64,000 nucleotides of DNA from Hygrophila difformis (Eukaryota; Streptophyta; Magnoliopsida; Lamiales; Acanthaceae). A program made the translations under genes and the position numbers. Position 1 is the first letter of the stretch. Each line of letters opens with the position of its first letter. This document shows positions 23,310-34,600 of the stretch, piece by piece. The stretch spans positions 26,726,403 through 26,790,402 of the forward strand of contig JAOANR010000011.1 of NCBI GenBank assembly GCA_030278955.1, written 5' to 3'. The notes beneath the pieces were generated by a model. It ran no database searches. It saw only the letters and a list, made by a program, of their open reading frames with translations, and had not been told where the DNA came from.

Positions 23310-26006
23310 TGTAATACCCGGGAATTTTGCAACATAAAATAAATAAATAAATAAATAAACAATAAATAAATATAATAAATAAATAAACATAATGAATAGA
23401 TATAGAATCATAAGAAATGAGAAATGAAATTTAATTCAAGAAGGAATTAAATATCCAAGAACCCGTGAAGTCTAAAATAATTTAATTAAATAAATTATTG
23501 CACGGGAACTAAATATAGATGGACTTAATATTTCGAACCCGAAATTAATTTGAGATCCCAAATAAATTTAAAGTAGGATTTAAAGTCCAAGAGATAGCCC
23601 AAGAAAATAGAAGAAGAAAAGGCCCAAAGAGAAGGCAAAGGCCCAAAAGAAAGGAGGAAGAGGAAAGGCCCAAATGATAGCACGGCCCGGCCCAGGACAA
23701 AGCCCATTCCGGGTCCGCGCGGTCTCCGCGCGGTGTTTCCACAAACTCCACGCCAACTCCGCGCCACTCAACAGAAACGCCCGTTGCGAGATTCACTCGC
23801 CCGAACGCGGATTTTTCGACTTTCGGTTGAACATCTCTCGACCCAAGACCCTTGGGGTCAGATTTTGGACGCCCTAGGTCTTAGATATCTATAAATAAGA
23901 CCTTCTAGGAGCTCCGAATACTCTTACGAAACCCTACAACTCTCTACACATTCGAAACCCTAAATCCGGAGTCGTCGGAGGCACAAAACCAAGACGAACG
24001 CTGTTGGACTAAAATTCTAAGATCTCCATAGTCGTGGTAAGTCTCGATCCAATCCTTGTTCAATATACGATTTGAAAACGAATCCTAATCTTCTTCTTTC
24101 CTCTTCTACACCTCGTATTGGATCTAGATCGTAGAACCCGACGAACGGAGAGGAGAAACGGTGGACTGGAAGCCACGCCTTCGAATAGACGATCCCGGAC
24201 GTTCATAAACTCTGTAAGTTAACTCTTACATGGTTTTGGGATGAATTAAAACATTCAAAACTAAAAGATTAACAAGAAATCGAAAATCTGTCAATTTATA
24301 CTTTCTACCGACGCAACAGATTTGATGAATTTTTCCGAACCTTAAAACGAATTCAAACGGAGAAACTTAAAACACGAAAAACGTTCCTAAGACGTAGATC
24401 TATCTACTGTAAAATGTTCATAATTTTTCATTGTCTTTTGATACCCGAAAACGACCACGAACAGACCTGCCTGTGGTTTAGATCTTGATACGATGATAGA
24501 TTCTTTATTCGAACTTGTTGGTGATTTCTACATTAGATCTAGACCGATCTAGGCTTGGCGTTGAACATAAGAGTTGTAGATATATACGTTATGAATACCT
24601 CCGTAAAATTTCAGAATCTTTCATGATGATTCGATATATGAAATCCACTCCAAACCGAACTGCTTGAATCTAGATCTTGAAATTCTTGACAGAACTTAGG
24701 AATGATCTTGATCACGTCTTTGACATAGGATCTAAACTGTTTTAGATCTTTGGCCGAACATGAAAGTCGTAGATAATTGTCTTAAGATGATCTCTGTAAA
24801 ATTTCATCAAATTTGGAGTTGAATTGCTATGGTGGAATTCGAAATCTTTAAACTGTGGTACATTAAATTCGGACAGAATTATTCTTCTACGAAAATTGGT
24901 GATTTTGACCTGTTTAGGTATCTCAGATTGAAAAAGTTAAAACATGAAAGTTGTAGATCTCGACGTTTCTGAGTCATTCGTGAAATTTTGGAATTTTTGG
25001 AATTAAATATTATTTTAGACGAATTTTAGAGTAAACTGTGGTTTACCGGAAACAAAATCTTGAAATCTTGTTGAAACATGAAATTAGCCTTTAAGGTTTA
25101 AATGATTGGGAATTCCTTTGAAATAAAATACACATGAAATACGATGCTTACCGAAAGGCAATTGAAATATCTTGCTTGCCGAAAGGCAATTGAAATATCC
25201 TGCTTGCCGAAAGGCAATTGAAATATCCTGCTTGCCGAAAGGCAATTGAAATATCCTGCTTGCCGAAAGGCAATTGAAATATTGTGCTTGCCGAAAGGCA
25301 ATTGAAATATCTTGCTTGCCGAAAGGCAATTGAAATATCCTGCTTGCCGAAAGGCAATTGAAATATCCTGCTTGCCGAAAGGCAATTGAAATATGGTGCT
25401 TGCCGGAAGGCAATTGATAAATAAAACTTGCCGAATGGCGATTGAAATATAAACTTGAAACATGAGACATGAGATATGAAACTAGAAGACTCGAAAAAAA
25501 AATTGTTCCTTTTAGATTATGCCTTAAAGTATGTCTTGCAATTGTTTTACTTTGCGAATTATATTTATGATCTTATGAAATCTCTATCTTTTAAATTATG
25601 CCATTATAATTATTGTTAGCTAAATAAAATTTGATTATGTCGTGTTGTGCACATGTGTCCTTTAAATATTAAATAATGCTTTGAAACCCCATAGTATGTA
25701 TGTGTTAACTTACTCAGCACGTAGTGCAGACCAAACCATTTTTATTTCTTTTTCTTCCAGAGTTGAGAATTATGCATCGTCATATGCATGCACGGGAAGC
25801 TTGGGATGATATATTATTTTGAATTTTTGTATTAGACTGGATCTTGCATGAACGGGCCTGTTTAACCCGTATTCTGGCCGTGTTGGCCTGTTTAACCCGT
25901 ATTCTGGCCGTGTTGGCTATATTAGTAAGCTCGGAGAAACCGTGTCTTGCTAGGGAGGTGTGGCGGTGACATCCCGACCTGGGTGACCAAAAACCGGGGT
26001 GTTACA
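23310..26006 (+). mobile_element. Solo LTR (Ty3/Gypsy, TGTAAT..GTTACA type), 2697 bp
   Basis: It starts TGTAATACCC and ends CCGGGGTGTTACA, with the perfect 5-bp TSD GTTTC (23305-23309 and 26007-26011). No internal retrotransposon sequence is attached, so unequal recombination has removed the body. The end strongly resembles the LTR end at 60741-60808 (GTCTTGCTAGGGAGGTGTGG..TGACATC). It lies inside the Ulp1-like gene and separates its N-terminal exons from the peptidase exons. Confidence 0.95.
25140..25445 (+). repeat. Tandem hairpin array, 28-bp unit, 11 copies, in the solo LTR
   Basis: Each unit is close to cttgccgaaaggcaattgaa plus atatcctg. TTGCC-GAAA-GGCAA forms a 5-bp stem closed by a GAAA (GNRA) tetraloop. 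In the most divergent unit, TTGCCGAATGGCGA, the stem is kept by a T-G wobble, and another unit has loop GGAA. The array ends about 570 bp before the LTR end. All three minus-strand frames stay open through it, a side effect of periodicity. Confidence 0.9.
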
Positions 26007-28220
26007 GTTTCTTTCCCACCAATTCTTTAGGTCTCATCTTTATGGTTTTTGAGCTTTTTTCAATAGGCTCAACTTCCGGATCCCCCAAGTCTGACTGTCG
26101 GTCTGTACGCTGTCGCACCACACGTGTGTCCTCCGACCTGCTGTCGGAATCCGGTTTGCGTTTTTTCCCTTGCACAGCTGTACACATCGTATTAATTGTA
26201 AGCGGATCATAGTGTGACGGTATAGTGTTCGAGAGGTATTACATTCCCTCGACCGCAATTGCCACCTCCTCATGAGATGGCCCAACAGTTGTTTCAACAT
26301 CCATACCTTTGCCTCGCTTGCCACCTTTTGTTGATTCCTCTCCTGGCCCAACATCCGCGGCCTCCCCTGATTCTATTCCTGACTCAGACCAATAAACATT
26401 CGGATCCAAATTGTCGGCGGCCCTCGCTGGGTACGGGACTCTATACTCTTCGTCGGAGGATGAGGCGGTTCTATCCTCAATCAGAACCCTCTCCTCGTCC
26501 TCCGACTCGGTGTCCTCGTCCTTAAACTCCTCCTCCTGCGCAGATTCAACAGACATATCCTGCTAAAATCAATGCCACAATATGCTTACTCCTATACAAC
26601 TTCAATGAACTAGAAATACTAATCTAGTAGTCACAGAAAAAATGAGACCCAAGCCAGTAAATGCTTACCTATTCATTCTTGTTCTCATCCTCGGTCAACA
26701 TGTTCTTTGTCCCCTATAAATTGCAATGAGGCAACACTCCAACACCACATTACCATAACGCACTCGATAATAAAAAATCAGAGATAAACAAACATGCAAA
26801 ACAGTTCCACCAACGTATCCTACGAATAATTTACCTCAACCTCCTCTTGCGTTGTCTTCTCCTCTTCATTGGTCTCTCTCTTGCTCCCTTCCTACATCAG
26901 TGTACCATCAAGCAATAAGACAACCGATATATCAATACCAATAGCATCTTGGATAAGGCATAAAAAATGTTCCTACGGATACCAAATGTATTCCGGTTGG
27001 CTACCAATGAGAATGTATCCATGTACCTTTTTGCCATACCGCTTCTTACGCTTTTTCTTATGAGGTAGTTTATCGAACTGTCTGTCGTCGTCTTCCATTA
27101 CATCATCCAGTGGTGTGGCCACAACCGGAGTCACAAATTTCCGTTCCCTCTCCATCATGTGGAACTCGCGGATATCATGTTTCCTGATTGTCTACAGGTC
27201 AGCAATACAGTCATCCAAGCTAGCGTGTTTGTCAGCCCATCTCACGAAACGCGGGATAATTGGCTCGGAAAGTGGCCTGGCCAAATGCGGGAGTCTTTTG
27301 TAAAACCAGCCCTGCGCGCAAACACGTATACCCATCAATATAGAAATGGTTCTCAATAAAGACATGTGAAAGTATATCGGCAGTACAAGAGTGGTGTATT
27401 TAATGTTCAGTCAAGTATTGACACTTACCATGACCCCCACTGTGCACCCATCCACATAGACCTTACTCTCCACCACGCGTCTTCGAAATGAATCAACAAC
27501 AAAATCATATGCCGCATTCCCCCAACTATACTCCCCTAGTCGGTTTAGGTTGTCCACGTGGTGGACAAGAAATTCCGGGAGTGAGTATGAGGACGTCGGG
27601 AAGAGGATGCAACCAAACACCGATAGGACGAAGGCCCGAGCAAAATCTAGGTCATGTTCGGTTCCCGCAAGATTCGCCAGCAGCTCCAGCAACTCGCCCC
27701 TACTCAAATTACCCGATCTTTTACCGAAATACTTCTCCTTAAACCTCGAGGCCGGCTCAAAGTCAGGGTGCACGTATATCCCCTTGTGTGGGAGGCCCAA
27801 CACCACTGAAAATTCCCATGCTTTGAACGGCAGCGAAATCCCGTTTCCCAAAACGAATGCCAACCTCTCCGCGTTGAAAGTTTCAACAAGGGCCTGCAGC
27901 CTTGTCCTGCTGGAATAAGCACCTTCCACCTTCGCATAATGGTAAAAGGGTGTCCGCTTAATCGCATTCAGTTGTGCTTCCGTCATTCTGCCCTCCACCT
28001 CGCTCATCGCCTCCTGCAATACCGAAACGCTGCACCTAGTCGTAAACATTTGCGCGCCACATTCTTCACCCTTTGGTTCACTTCCCTCTTCACTTCCCTC
28101 TCTGCTTCCATCTTTTTTACTCGGTTTACTTCCCTTTTTACTTCCCTCTTTTTTACTCGGTTTACTTCCCTTTTTACTTCCCTCTTTTTTACTCGCTTTC
28201 CGACTACCTTTCGGAGGCAT

Positions 28221-29314
28221 TTTTCTTTTCGTCACGCAGCAAAGCACATTATTTCACACTAATGTTCAGTATATTGAATACCAGACTCGTCAGTAAACAA
28301 TACTACTAAACAAACCTGCCCAACATCGCACAGATTTCAACTTTTAATTTGGAAAAAACAACTTCGGGGCCAACTGGTATAGTCTCAAACATACAATAGT
28401 ATTATTCATAGGGACAAAGCTGTATACGCGACCCACCACAAAAATGTACTGATCAGCTCATCAATAGTGTTCGTAAGCTCTACACGGGTATAGCAAAATC
28501 GATTCCGAATAATGGACTACTTCACTAAACCCTACGGCCCTAACTTATAATTTCTTTCGCAAAGAACCCCAAAACCAGTGTCTGAAATAGCGAAACTAAG
28601 AGCAACATTACAAACTTCAATCTCATACATAAATGAGCAACATTACAAACTTTAATCTCATACAACCACAGAAATTCTGAGAAAAAAATTAGCAAAACCG
28701 TCGCACTAAAAAATGCCCAAGCAACGAACCAAAACAGCAATAATATAACCCATTGAACGATGAACTCGGCATAATCACCATTTGCCTTACCTATTTCCCG
28801 TTGATCGCCGGGTTTTTCCCTTCTTCAACCTCCGAAATAGGAAACCCTTCGAACCACAAATGAAAATGGAGAACCCCAGCCTTCGAGCGTAATAACGGAA
28901 GCAAAACTTGCCCACAACCCTACCCAATACCCCGGCTTCGTCGTCTCCGCAACAGCCGCGTAGTAGGGAGTTGGAAGCTCGAGTAACGGCCTGCGTAGTG
29001 GGGAAGATGGAGTGAGCTCGAGTGAGGGGGGTAGGAGGGGGTTTGGATTCCTTTCATCATTAATGGGTTGGAGTTTTTTTTTTGAAAACTGATGTTTCGG
29101 CCTGCCACCCTACAGGTAAAGTAGAATTGGCAAAACTAACCTTACCTCTATTTCTTGGCACAAATATCAATTGGGGGCATATTAGTCATTTCCGTTTTTT
29201 ATTTTCATAAAGAAATGGTAAATTCGGGGATAGGTATCAAACCTGAAGTATTATGGTATGCTGGTACTGAACTGAATGTATTTTCTTGTTGGGGTATTAA
29301 AGTCACATTTGCCG
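28221..29314. other. MULE right-end flank, no gene
   Basis: This is the upstream region of the Ulp1-like gene (its promoter and 5' UTR would be here) followed by the MULE terminus. The last 160 bp pair imperfectly with the left terminus. No coding sequence is supported. Confidence 0.45.
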
Positions 29315-29703
29315 TTAAATCAAATCATATTAATTAACTCGACTATATCATTAGGTTCTTTGCATCTAAACTGTAGTACGTAACATCTTATAGTGATGCT
29401 ATTTAGATGTCTTGAACGAAATAACTAATGATTTTGAAAATTTTAAAAAATCAGTTTAGCTTACATAGTATATATTCTGATTTCTCTTAAAAAATTATAA
29501 AAAAAAAATTTAATTTTAAAAAATAAAATATTGTCCGAGTTAAAATCTGAATCCGTCTCGTATCCGTTTCCTGAAATATTTGAATTCGTATTTGTATCCG
29601 GCCTATTCGTATTCGATTCCGTATTCGACAAAAAAATATGGGATAGGATACGGGATGAGTACTATCCGACCGTATCCGTCCCGTTTTCACCCCTACCTGG
29701 GGT

Positions 29704-29776
29704 ATAGTGACACTCCGGCCTCTGACATTTGATCCCGAAAATATCTCAACTTGCGTGCCATTTCTCCACATCTTTT
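29704..29776 (-). pseudogene. VHA-a-like: V-ATPase subunit a pseudo-exon, upstream part
   Basis: The minus strand reads [20 protein letters not shown] followed by GVSLYP, matching the conserved [11 protein letters not shown](R)FF segment of plant VHA-a proteins. It stops at the 8-bp TSD of the hAT element and resumes at 14655, more than 15 kb away. No earlier exon (initiator region) was found to the right, so the fragment is also 5'-incomplete or degraded. Confidence 0.75.
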
Positions 29777-30871
29777 AATATTTAGAGGAGATTAGATTAC
29801 ATAATAAGTTTAAAAATTCTACAAGAGTAACATTTACATCAATAATAACACAAAGCAGAAAATTGTATTATTCACCAAGAAATTTCACCCAAAAGGACGT
29901 CAACATCCCACTATGTACAGGGAAACAATGAAATAAAACAAAACATGGTTAGCCTAAGTTAGAGAAACAATAGTGCTCCAAGTGCTACAGCAAGAGGGTG
30001 ACTTTTGTTTGGGCAAAAAAACCAACCATCGTAAGCTACTCAAAATTCTGGACTTCCGATAAGAAATTGCAATTGATATCAACCTAGATTCTAATTAAAT
30101 AAAATAACTGATGTTTACAGATTTTATTAACAATGAAATTAACCTAATCAATCAAAAGGATTAAGCTTGCAAAAGAATTGTAGTAACTCTTATCCCATGC
30201 ATCCAAAATCAATTCAAAATAACCGACTCTATCATCCAATTACCATTCCTAATCCTAATCCTAATCCTAATCCGGCATTACTTACAATTTCAACAAAAAA
30301 AAAAAAAAAAAGAAATCAAATGTCCATTCACTTTAACAAGTCCCAATCTCATATTCCACTTCAAGTCCAAACTTTCAATACAAATTTCTCAAATCCAACA
30401 ACGTAATTTATTAAATCAAACAATACTTGCTAGATTCAACTCATATCATATGGCAATCACTTTTAACAATCTGAAACCTATAATCCAACAATCATCATCA
30501 TAAATTCCAATTTCCATATGAAGTTCCCAACAATTTATCAATATAATCACTCAATCCTTATAAACTTCGACAAGCTATCATTTAAACTCAGCAGTCTACC
30601 AAGTAAATGCATTACCCATCACTTAAATCAACAATTTATCACAAAACAACCAAGGTACGGAACTAAGCAAGACAAAACCCACCATCACTACCTGAGCAGC
30701 TGGAAACGGCGGCAATGGAGGAGCAGCGGGCGCCAGCGCGATTGGAGCAGCAACAACACTCGAATGACACATCAGGAGGGGCAACGTCCAGGCAACGATG
30801 GTGGGGACACCTCTGGTGGTCAACGCGGTTCTTGTGGCGGATGGTTGTGGTCGCCTCCCTGCTCAACTCCC

Positions 30872-30920
<49 letters not shown>

Positions 30921-31674
30921 GTTTCCTTCCGGGGATAATAGAGTAATCCTTTCCAAGAGGACCCACTCCTAAGAAGGGAGACCGGGTCAGCTGATTGGTC
31001 TTACGGGAAGCCTTGGTAGACGAGGGAATAGGAAATCGCATGATCAAGACTTTGATCAAAAGGCAATCTATGAAATTTTGATTCTAAACATGTATCGCAT
31101 CTCTTAGCTCTAATTAGGGATGATTATAGTGATGATCGGATTAGGGAAATTTGGGGTGTTTTTCTTGAGTCAAACTTTTTGATGGGGCACAAAGAATAAT
31201 AAAATAGGGTATTGGACCTTTGAAACTGAAAGAATTTCAAATGAGGCTTGGGCCTGATTTACCATACACTCTGTTGGAGTCTATGCCATGCAGGTTAAAT
31301 GCCCTATATTCTAAATCAAATGGAATAATTATGTCGAATGTTCCATTTTTAATGGAACACTTAAAATTCAAGATACGATTTTAAAATAATATTATTTCCT
31401 TTTAAAGGAGCACTTAAGATTTTAATGGAACACTTAAGATTTAAAATACAATCCAAATTTTATATGTATTTAAAAAAATAATTATCCACTTTAAGTATCA
31501 TTCATATACATACATATACAGCCACCCGTATGATGCAATAATATGGCTTTCCCTCATTCACACTGCCAAACCACGTTGAGACAATACCATAAAGAACTTG
31601 ACAAAGTTACCAACAACCAAATCAAATCAACTCAATAATATCCACCCATCCAAGATCCAATTTCCTATCAAATA
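29777..31674. other. Intergenic stretch and FREE1 3' flank; microsatellites
   Basis: It holds a (CT)n run at 30872-30920, a (CCTAAT)n run near 30250-30275 and an A-run at 30296-30311. The 3' UTR of the FREE1-like gene should occupy the right end. The GC-richer stretch 30690-30870 has open frames on both strands but no recognisable domain. Confidence 0.4.
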
Positions 31675-34600
31675 TCAATGCGCACTGACAAGGAATGGGT
31701 GCTGGCACACACTGCATTCTATGGTTTCGGAACCCGATGCCGGAACTCGCACCTACAACAATAAGCGTCATTATTATTGATTCAGATATCTGTTAATAAC
31801 TACCTCACCATCTGGGCTATTGTTAGAACTTAGAAGTGTGTCGAGAAATGGAAGAGCACTAAACCTGTAAATGGACGGTGCATATTGGACAGGCCACTTC
31901 TCTCATTCTCACGCCAGAGGAGTCCGCCTTCACTCCTACACATATCCAAAACATTGCTTCAGATCGATGAGAAGTAAAACCCTATAGATAGGAAAAGTAC
32001 ACATTGAGGAGGGTTGAAATGTTTCAATATATTGCATAATTACCTGATTTCCGCTGTTTGTTCATCTCCTCCTTCAGTGAAAAAAGAAGAAGAAGAAGAA
32101 GAAGAAGAAGAAGAAGAAGAAGAAGAAGAAAGAAGGCACAGGTCATAATCACAACAAGACAATTATATTTGAAAGATAAGATAGTGGTAATCCAATTCTA
32201 ATAGTCAATGAAGTGTGGAATATAATAGAAGGAATGGCAGTACACATTATAGCAAATCTTATCCATGTCATGCTTATAAAACATTTCATAAATCATGTAT
32301 CAACTTCAAGTTGCAAGTGTGAAACAGATAAAGCGGGTAAAAAGTTGGTAAAATTAGCCTGAACTGTGTATACAAACTCATCTTATCTTGCTATTCAATG
32401 TTCCTATTGTAGCACAAGCCTAACAATCTCCCGCTTTTTAGTTTACATTATACCACAACCAAATTAGCACTTGCATGAATAAAATTTTCAGTTTGCCTAG
32501 ATATGGCAAATCTGCAATATACATAAAAACCAGTGGAATGTGCAACCACACCAGTTCACAGGTTTCGCATGAAACAGCAGGTTTACCTTGACCTAGTAAT
32601 CTACAATGGACAATCTAATTCTTGTGCAACCATAGTCTATGAAGGAAAAATGAAGGAAAAATAATGCACACTCAGGGAGTATGTTGTTCCCCTATTTGAT
32701 AGCAGGAAAATGTTGATCATGTTTCTGACTTTGATACTTTATATGTCTAATGAATCTGGTTAGCTTAAATTATTTGGCCATACAGTTGTGGGAGCAGAGA
32801 TATCTGACCAAAAACATGATTGCATATGCATTCGTGAAAAAACGGTGTAGTAGCTGACCTGAGACAAAAGGTTGAAAAAGTGAAGTCCGTAGACAAACAA
32901 CAATAAAAAATGCGCCATATTCACAGGAAATGTAAGCAGGAACAGAGACTGAAGACTAATATTGCTGTTAAGGCGACGTTGTTTGGGAATAAAGAGGGAG
33001 AGAGAGGATATGATCACAAAAGGTGAGAAAGCAGCAGCTTTAAATCTATTAGTTACCAAGTTCATATATGCATATTTAGTTAATAGACCATCCATGATGG
33101 GAGCTTCAATACTAGCAATGCCGTTATTACCCACTTCCCTTACTGTGGGGTTGCGGCACATGGTACATTTTAAATTCATCAAATCCAAAGAATAGATTTT
33201 GGCTTAACACAAAATTTAATGGATTTCAAATACCTTCTACAGTCTTGTCATGCTCGCACCTTATTATTTCACATTTCCTTTACAAATTCACATCTAATTC
33301 AATTAATGGATTCTGAATCCTTGGACTTTTGAATACGTGTTTTTTAATACTTACCTTGTTAAATTTCATCTATCCAAACCAAGCTATATGGAGTACAATT
33401 TAGAAATAAGCAGTATAACTAAATCGTTACTCTATATCTATGAAACTCGGACACCTTACTTAGGGTTGAGAATCGTTTGGGGACACAATTCTCTGCCAGA
33501 CATGACACCGGATTCCGTGTCCGACGACCGGACACCGACTCAATTCTGTTGGAGAAAAAGGGTCGGCTGCTGCTGCAATAGAGGAAAGAAGCGGTCGCGG
33601 ATGAAAGGGCTGCCGTTGTTGCAAGCAAGAAGGTGGAATGGGCGGCCATCGGGCTACTGAGGCAGCGCGATAAGAAAGGAAGCAGAGTGAATCGAAACCT
33701 CACTGGAGAATTCAAACTAAAAAGATGGGACTTGGGAGAAGTTCAAAAAGAAAGGACAAGAAAATGAAAGGATATATTTTTTTTTTCATCTGCGACGCTG
33801 GTGGGCAGATTAGGATAAGTTTCTGGACAGATTTTTGGGTTTAGGAGAATGGAGAAGATGGACTGGTATTTTTTGGTTGTGGGAGATGGAAAAGTGAACG
33901 GTAACTTTTGGTTTCGGGGAGAAGATGGAAAAGTGGTGTAGGTAGACATGATTATTACTATTATGGGGAATGAAAAAAGAAGTATAATTATGACAATTTT
34001 TTGGGAAGTGCCCAAAATTAGCAAGTGTACGAGTCATGAAGATTGAGGAGAAGTGTAGCAGTGCCATGTTTAAAAAGTCAATATTCTATAACCTTTTGAT
34101 TATAAGAATCCAACGTCTCACTTGATTATATTTTTTCTTACATGACTCTGAGAAAAAATTGGGTCAAAGTTGAATATGAACAATGCAACAGTCAAACTTT
34201 TCACTATCATAAAATGGAGGTAAGTATTTTACACTACCATTTGTAGGGTACTGCCAAGAGATGAAGTGAACTATTCCATGTAAGGCATATCCTACACAAT
34301 AAAATTTCAATACTTTTCTTCGTTACCTGAAGCTTCCTAGCAAGATCTTCATGGCTCTGAAATCCAGAAGTCCCACCTGGTGCTACCTTATTGCTCAGCC
34401 GTTGAGTTACTTCTGCCTGAGAAAATACAATAATAATGACAAATGCATGGGCAGAAGAAAAGCAAACAACAGTTACAATCATTTAACAATATTCAGCAGC
34501 CTCATAATCCATGTTTGGATGTAGGTTTTTTGAGTTTTTTGGGATAAATAGCGAGTGAGAAGAACCAGTATAATAATGCATAGTAAAATTAAATATTTGA

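Larger units (their letters stand above)
20918..28220 (-). pseudogene. MULE-borne Ulp1/SENP-like protease gene, disrupted
   Basis: Exon 1 (28220-27429) encodes a Lys/Ser-rich repeat tail (KKEGSKKGSK) and a DUF1985-like plant domain (VLGLPHKGIY; LNRLGEYSWGNAAYDF), then a GTAAGT donor. Later minus-strand exons include 27312 to about 27028, 26556 to about 26040, 23223 to about 23092, about 22970-22800, 22760-22470 and 22360-22118. The peptidase region has the catalytic His in FHWFLIVLD and the Gln/Cys motif QQG..LDCGV. The usual Asp position reads FNS, so Asp is Asn. Ulp1-family enzymes process SUMO. A Pro/Ala/Asp repeat tail follows. Defects are TAG at 27194-27192, TGA at 22653-22651, a one-base loss in the repeat near 21376 and a solo LTR at 23310-26006. 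Confidence 0.75.
14978..29314. mobile_element. Mutator-like element (MULE) with transposase and Ulp1-like gene
   Basis: Perfect 9-bp direct repeats TTAAATCAA (14969-14977 and 29315-29323) bound the element, the TSD length of Mutator-like elements. The sibling hAT at 39836-40473 shows the site without the insertion. The ends are only weakly inverted: left GAGAGTTAAATACC then GTTCAGTACC, right (inverted) GTGACTTTAATACC then GTTCAGTACC. This is a degenerate or non-TIR MULE. Contents are a plus-strand transposase (15580-18400), a GRF zinc-finger remnant (minus) and a large Ulp1-like gene (minus), the cargo known from Kaonashi-type MULEs. A solo LTR was later inserted at 23310-26006. Confidence 0.9.
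14656..29695. mobile_element. hAT element split by a 14-kb MULE
   Basis: The ends TAGGGGTGAAAGCGGGAC and, inverted, TAGGGGTGAAAACGGGAC are flanked by the perfect 8-bp TSD CCTGGGGT (14648-14655 and 29696-29703). The element's own sequence is only 14656-14977 plus 29324-29695, about 0.69 kb, and lines up end to end with the complete 638-bp element at 39836-40473 (inverted). It is a small non-autonomous hAT into which the MULE jumped, not a 15-kb hAT. Confidence 0.9.

Noticed and set aside
25140..25445. CRISPR-like array
   Set aside because: The unit is purely tandem with no unique spacers, lies in a plant LTR, and has no associated cas genes.
25084..25470. Three overlapping long minus-strand frames with repeated ASRIFQLPFGKQDI-like peptides
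   Set aside because: They follow from the 28-bp tandem repeat (not a multiple of three, no stop in any phase) inside a solo LTR. The hairpins, not the peptides, are the conserved part.
14656..29695. A 15-kb autonomous hAT with MULE-type genes
   Set aside because: The 9-bp TSD inside, plus the uninterrupted sibling at 39836-40473, show a small hAT with a MULE inserted.
30820..31059. Minus-strand frame with a long Arg-Glu dipeptide run, and plus-strand Ser-Leu run
   Set aside because: Direct translation of the (CT)n microsatellite at 30872-30920.
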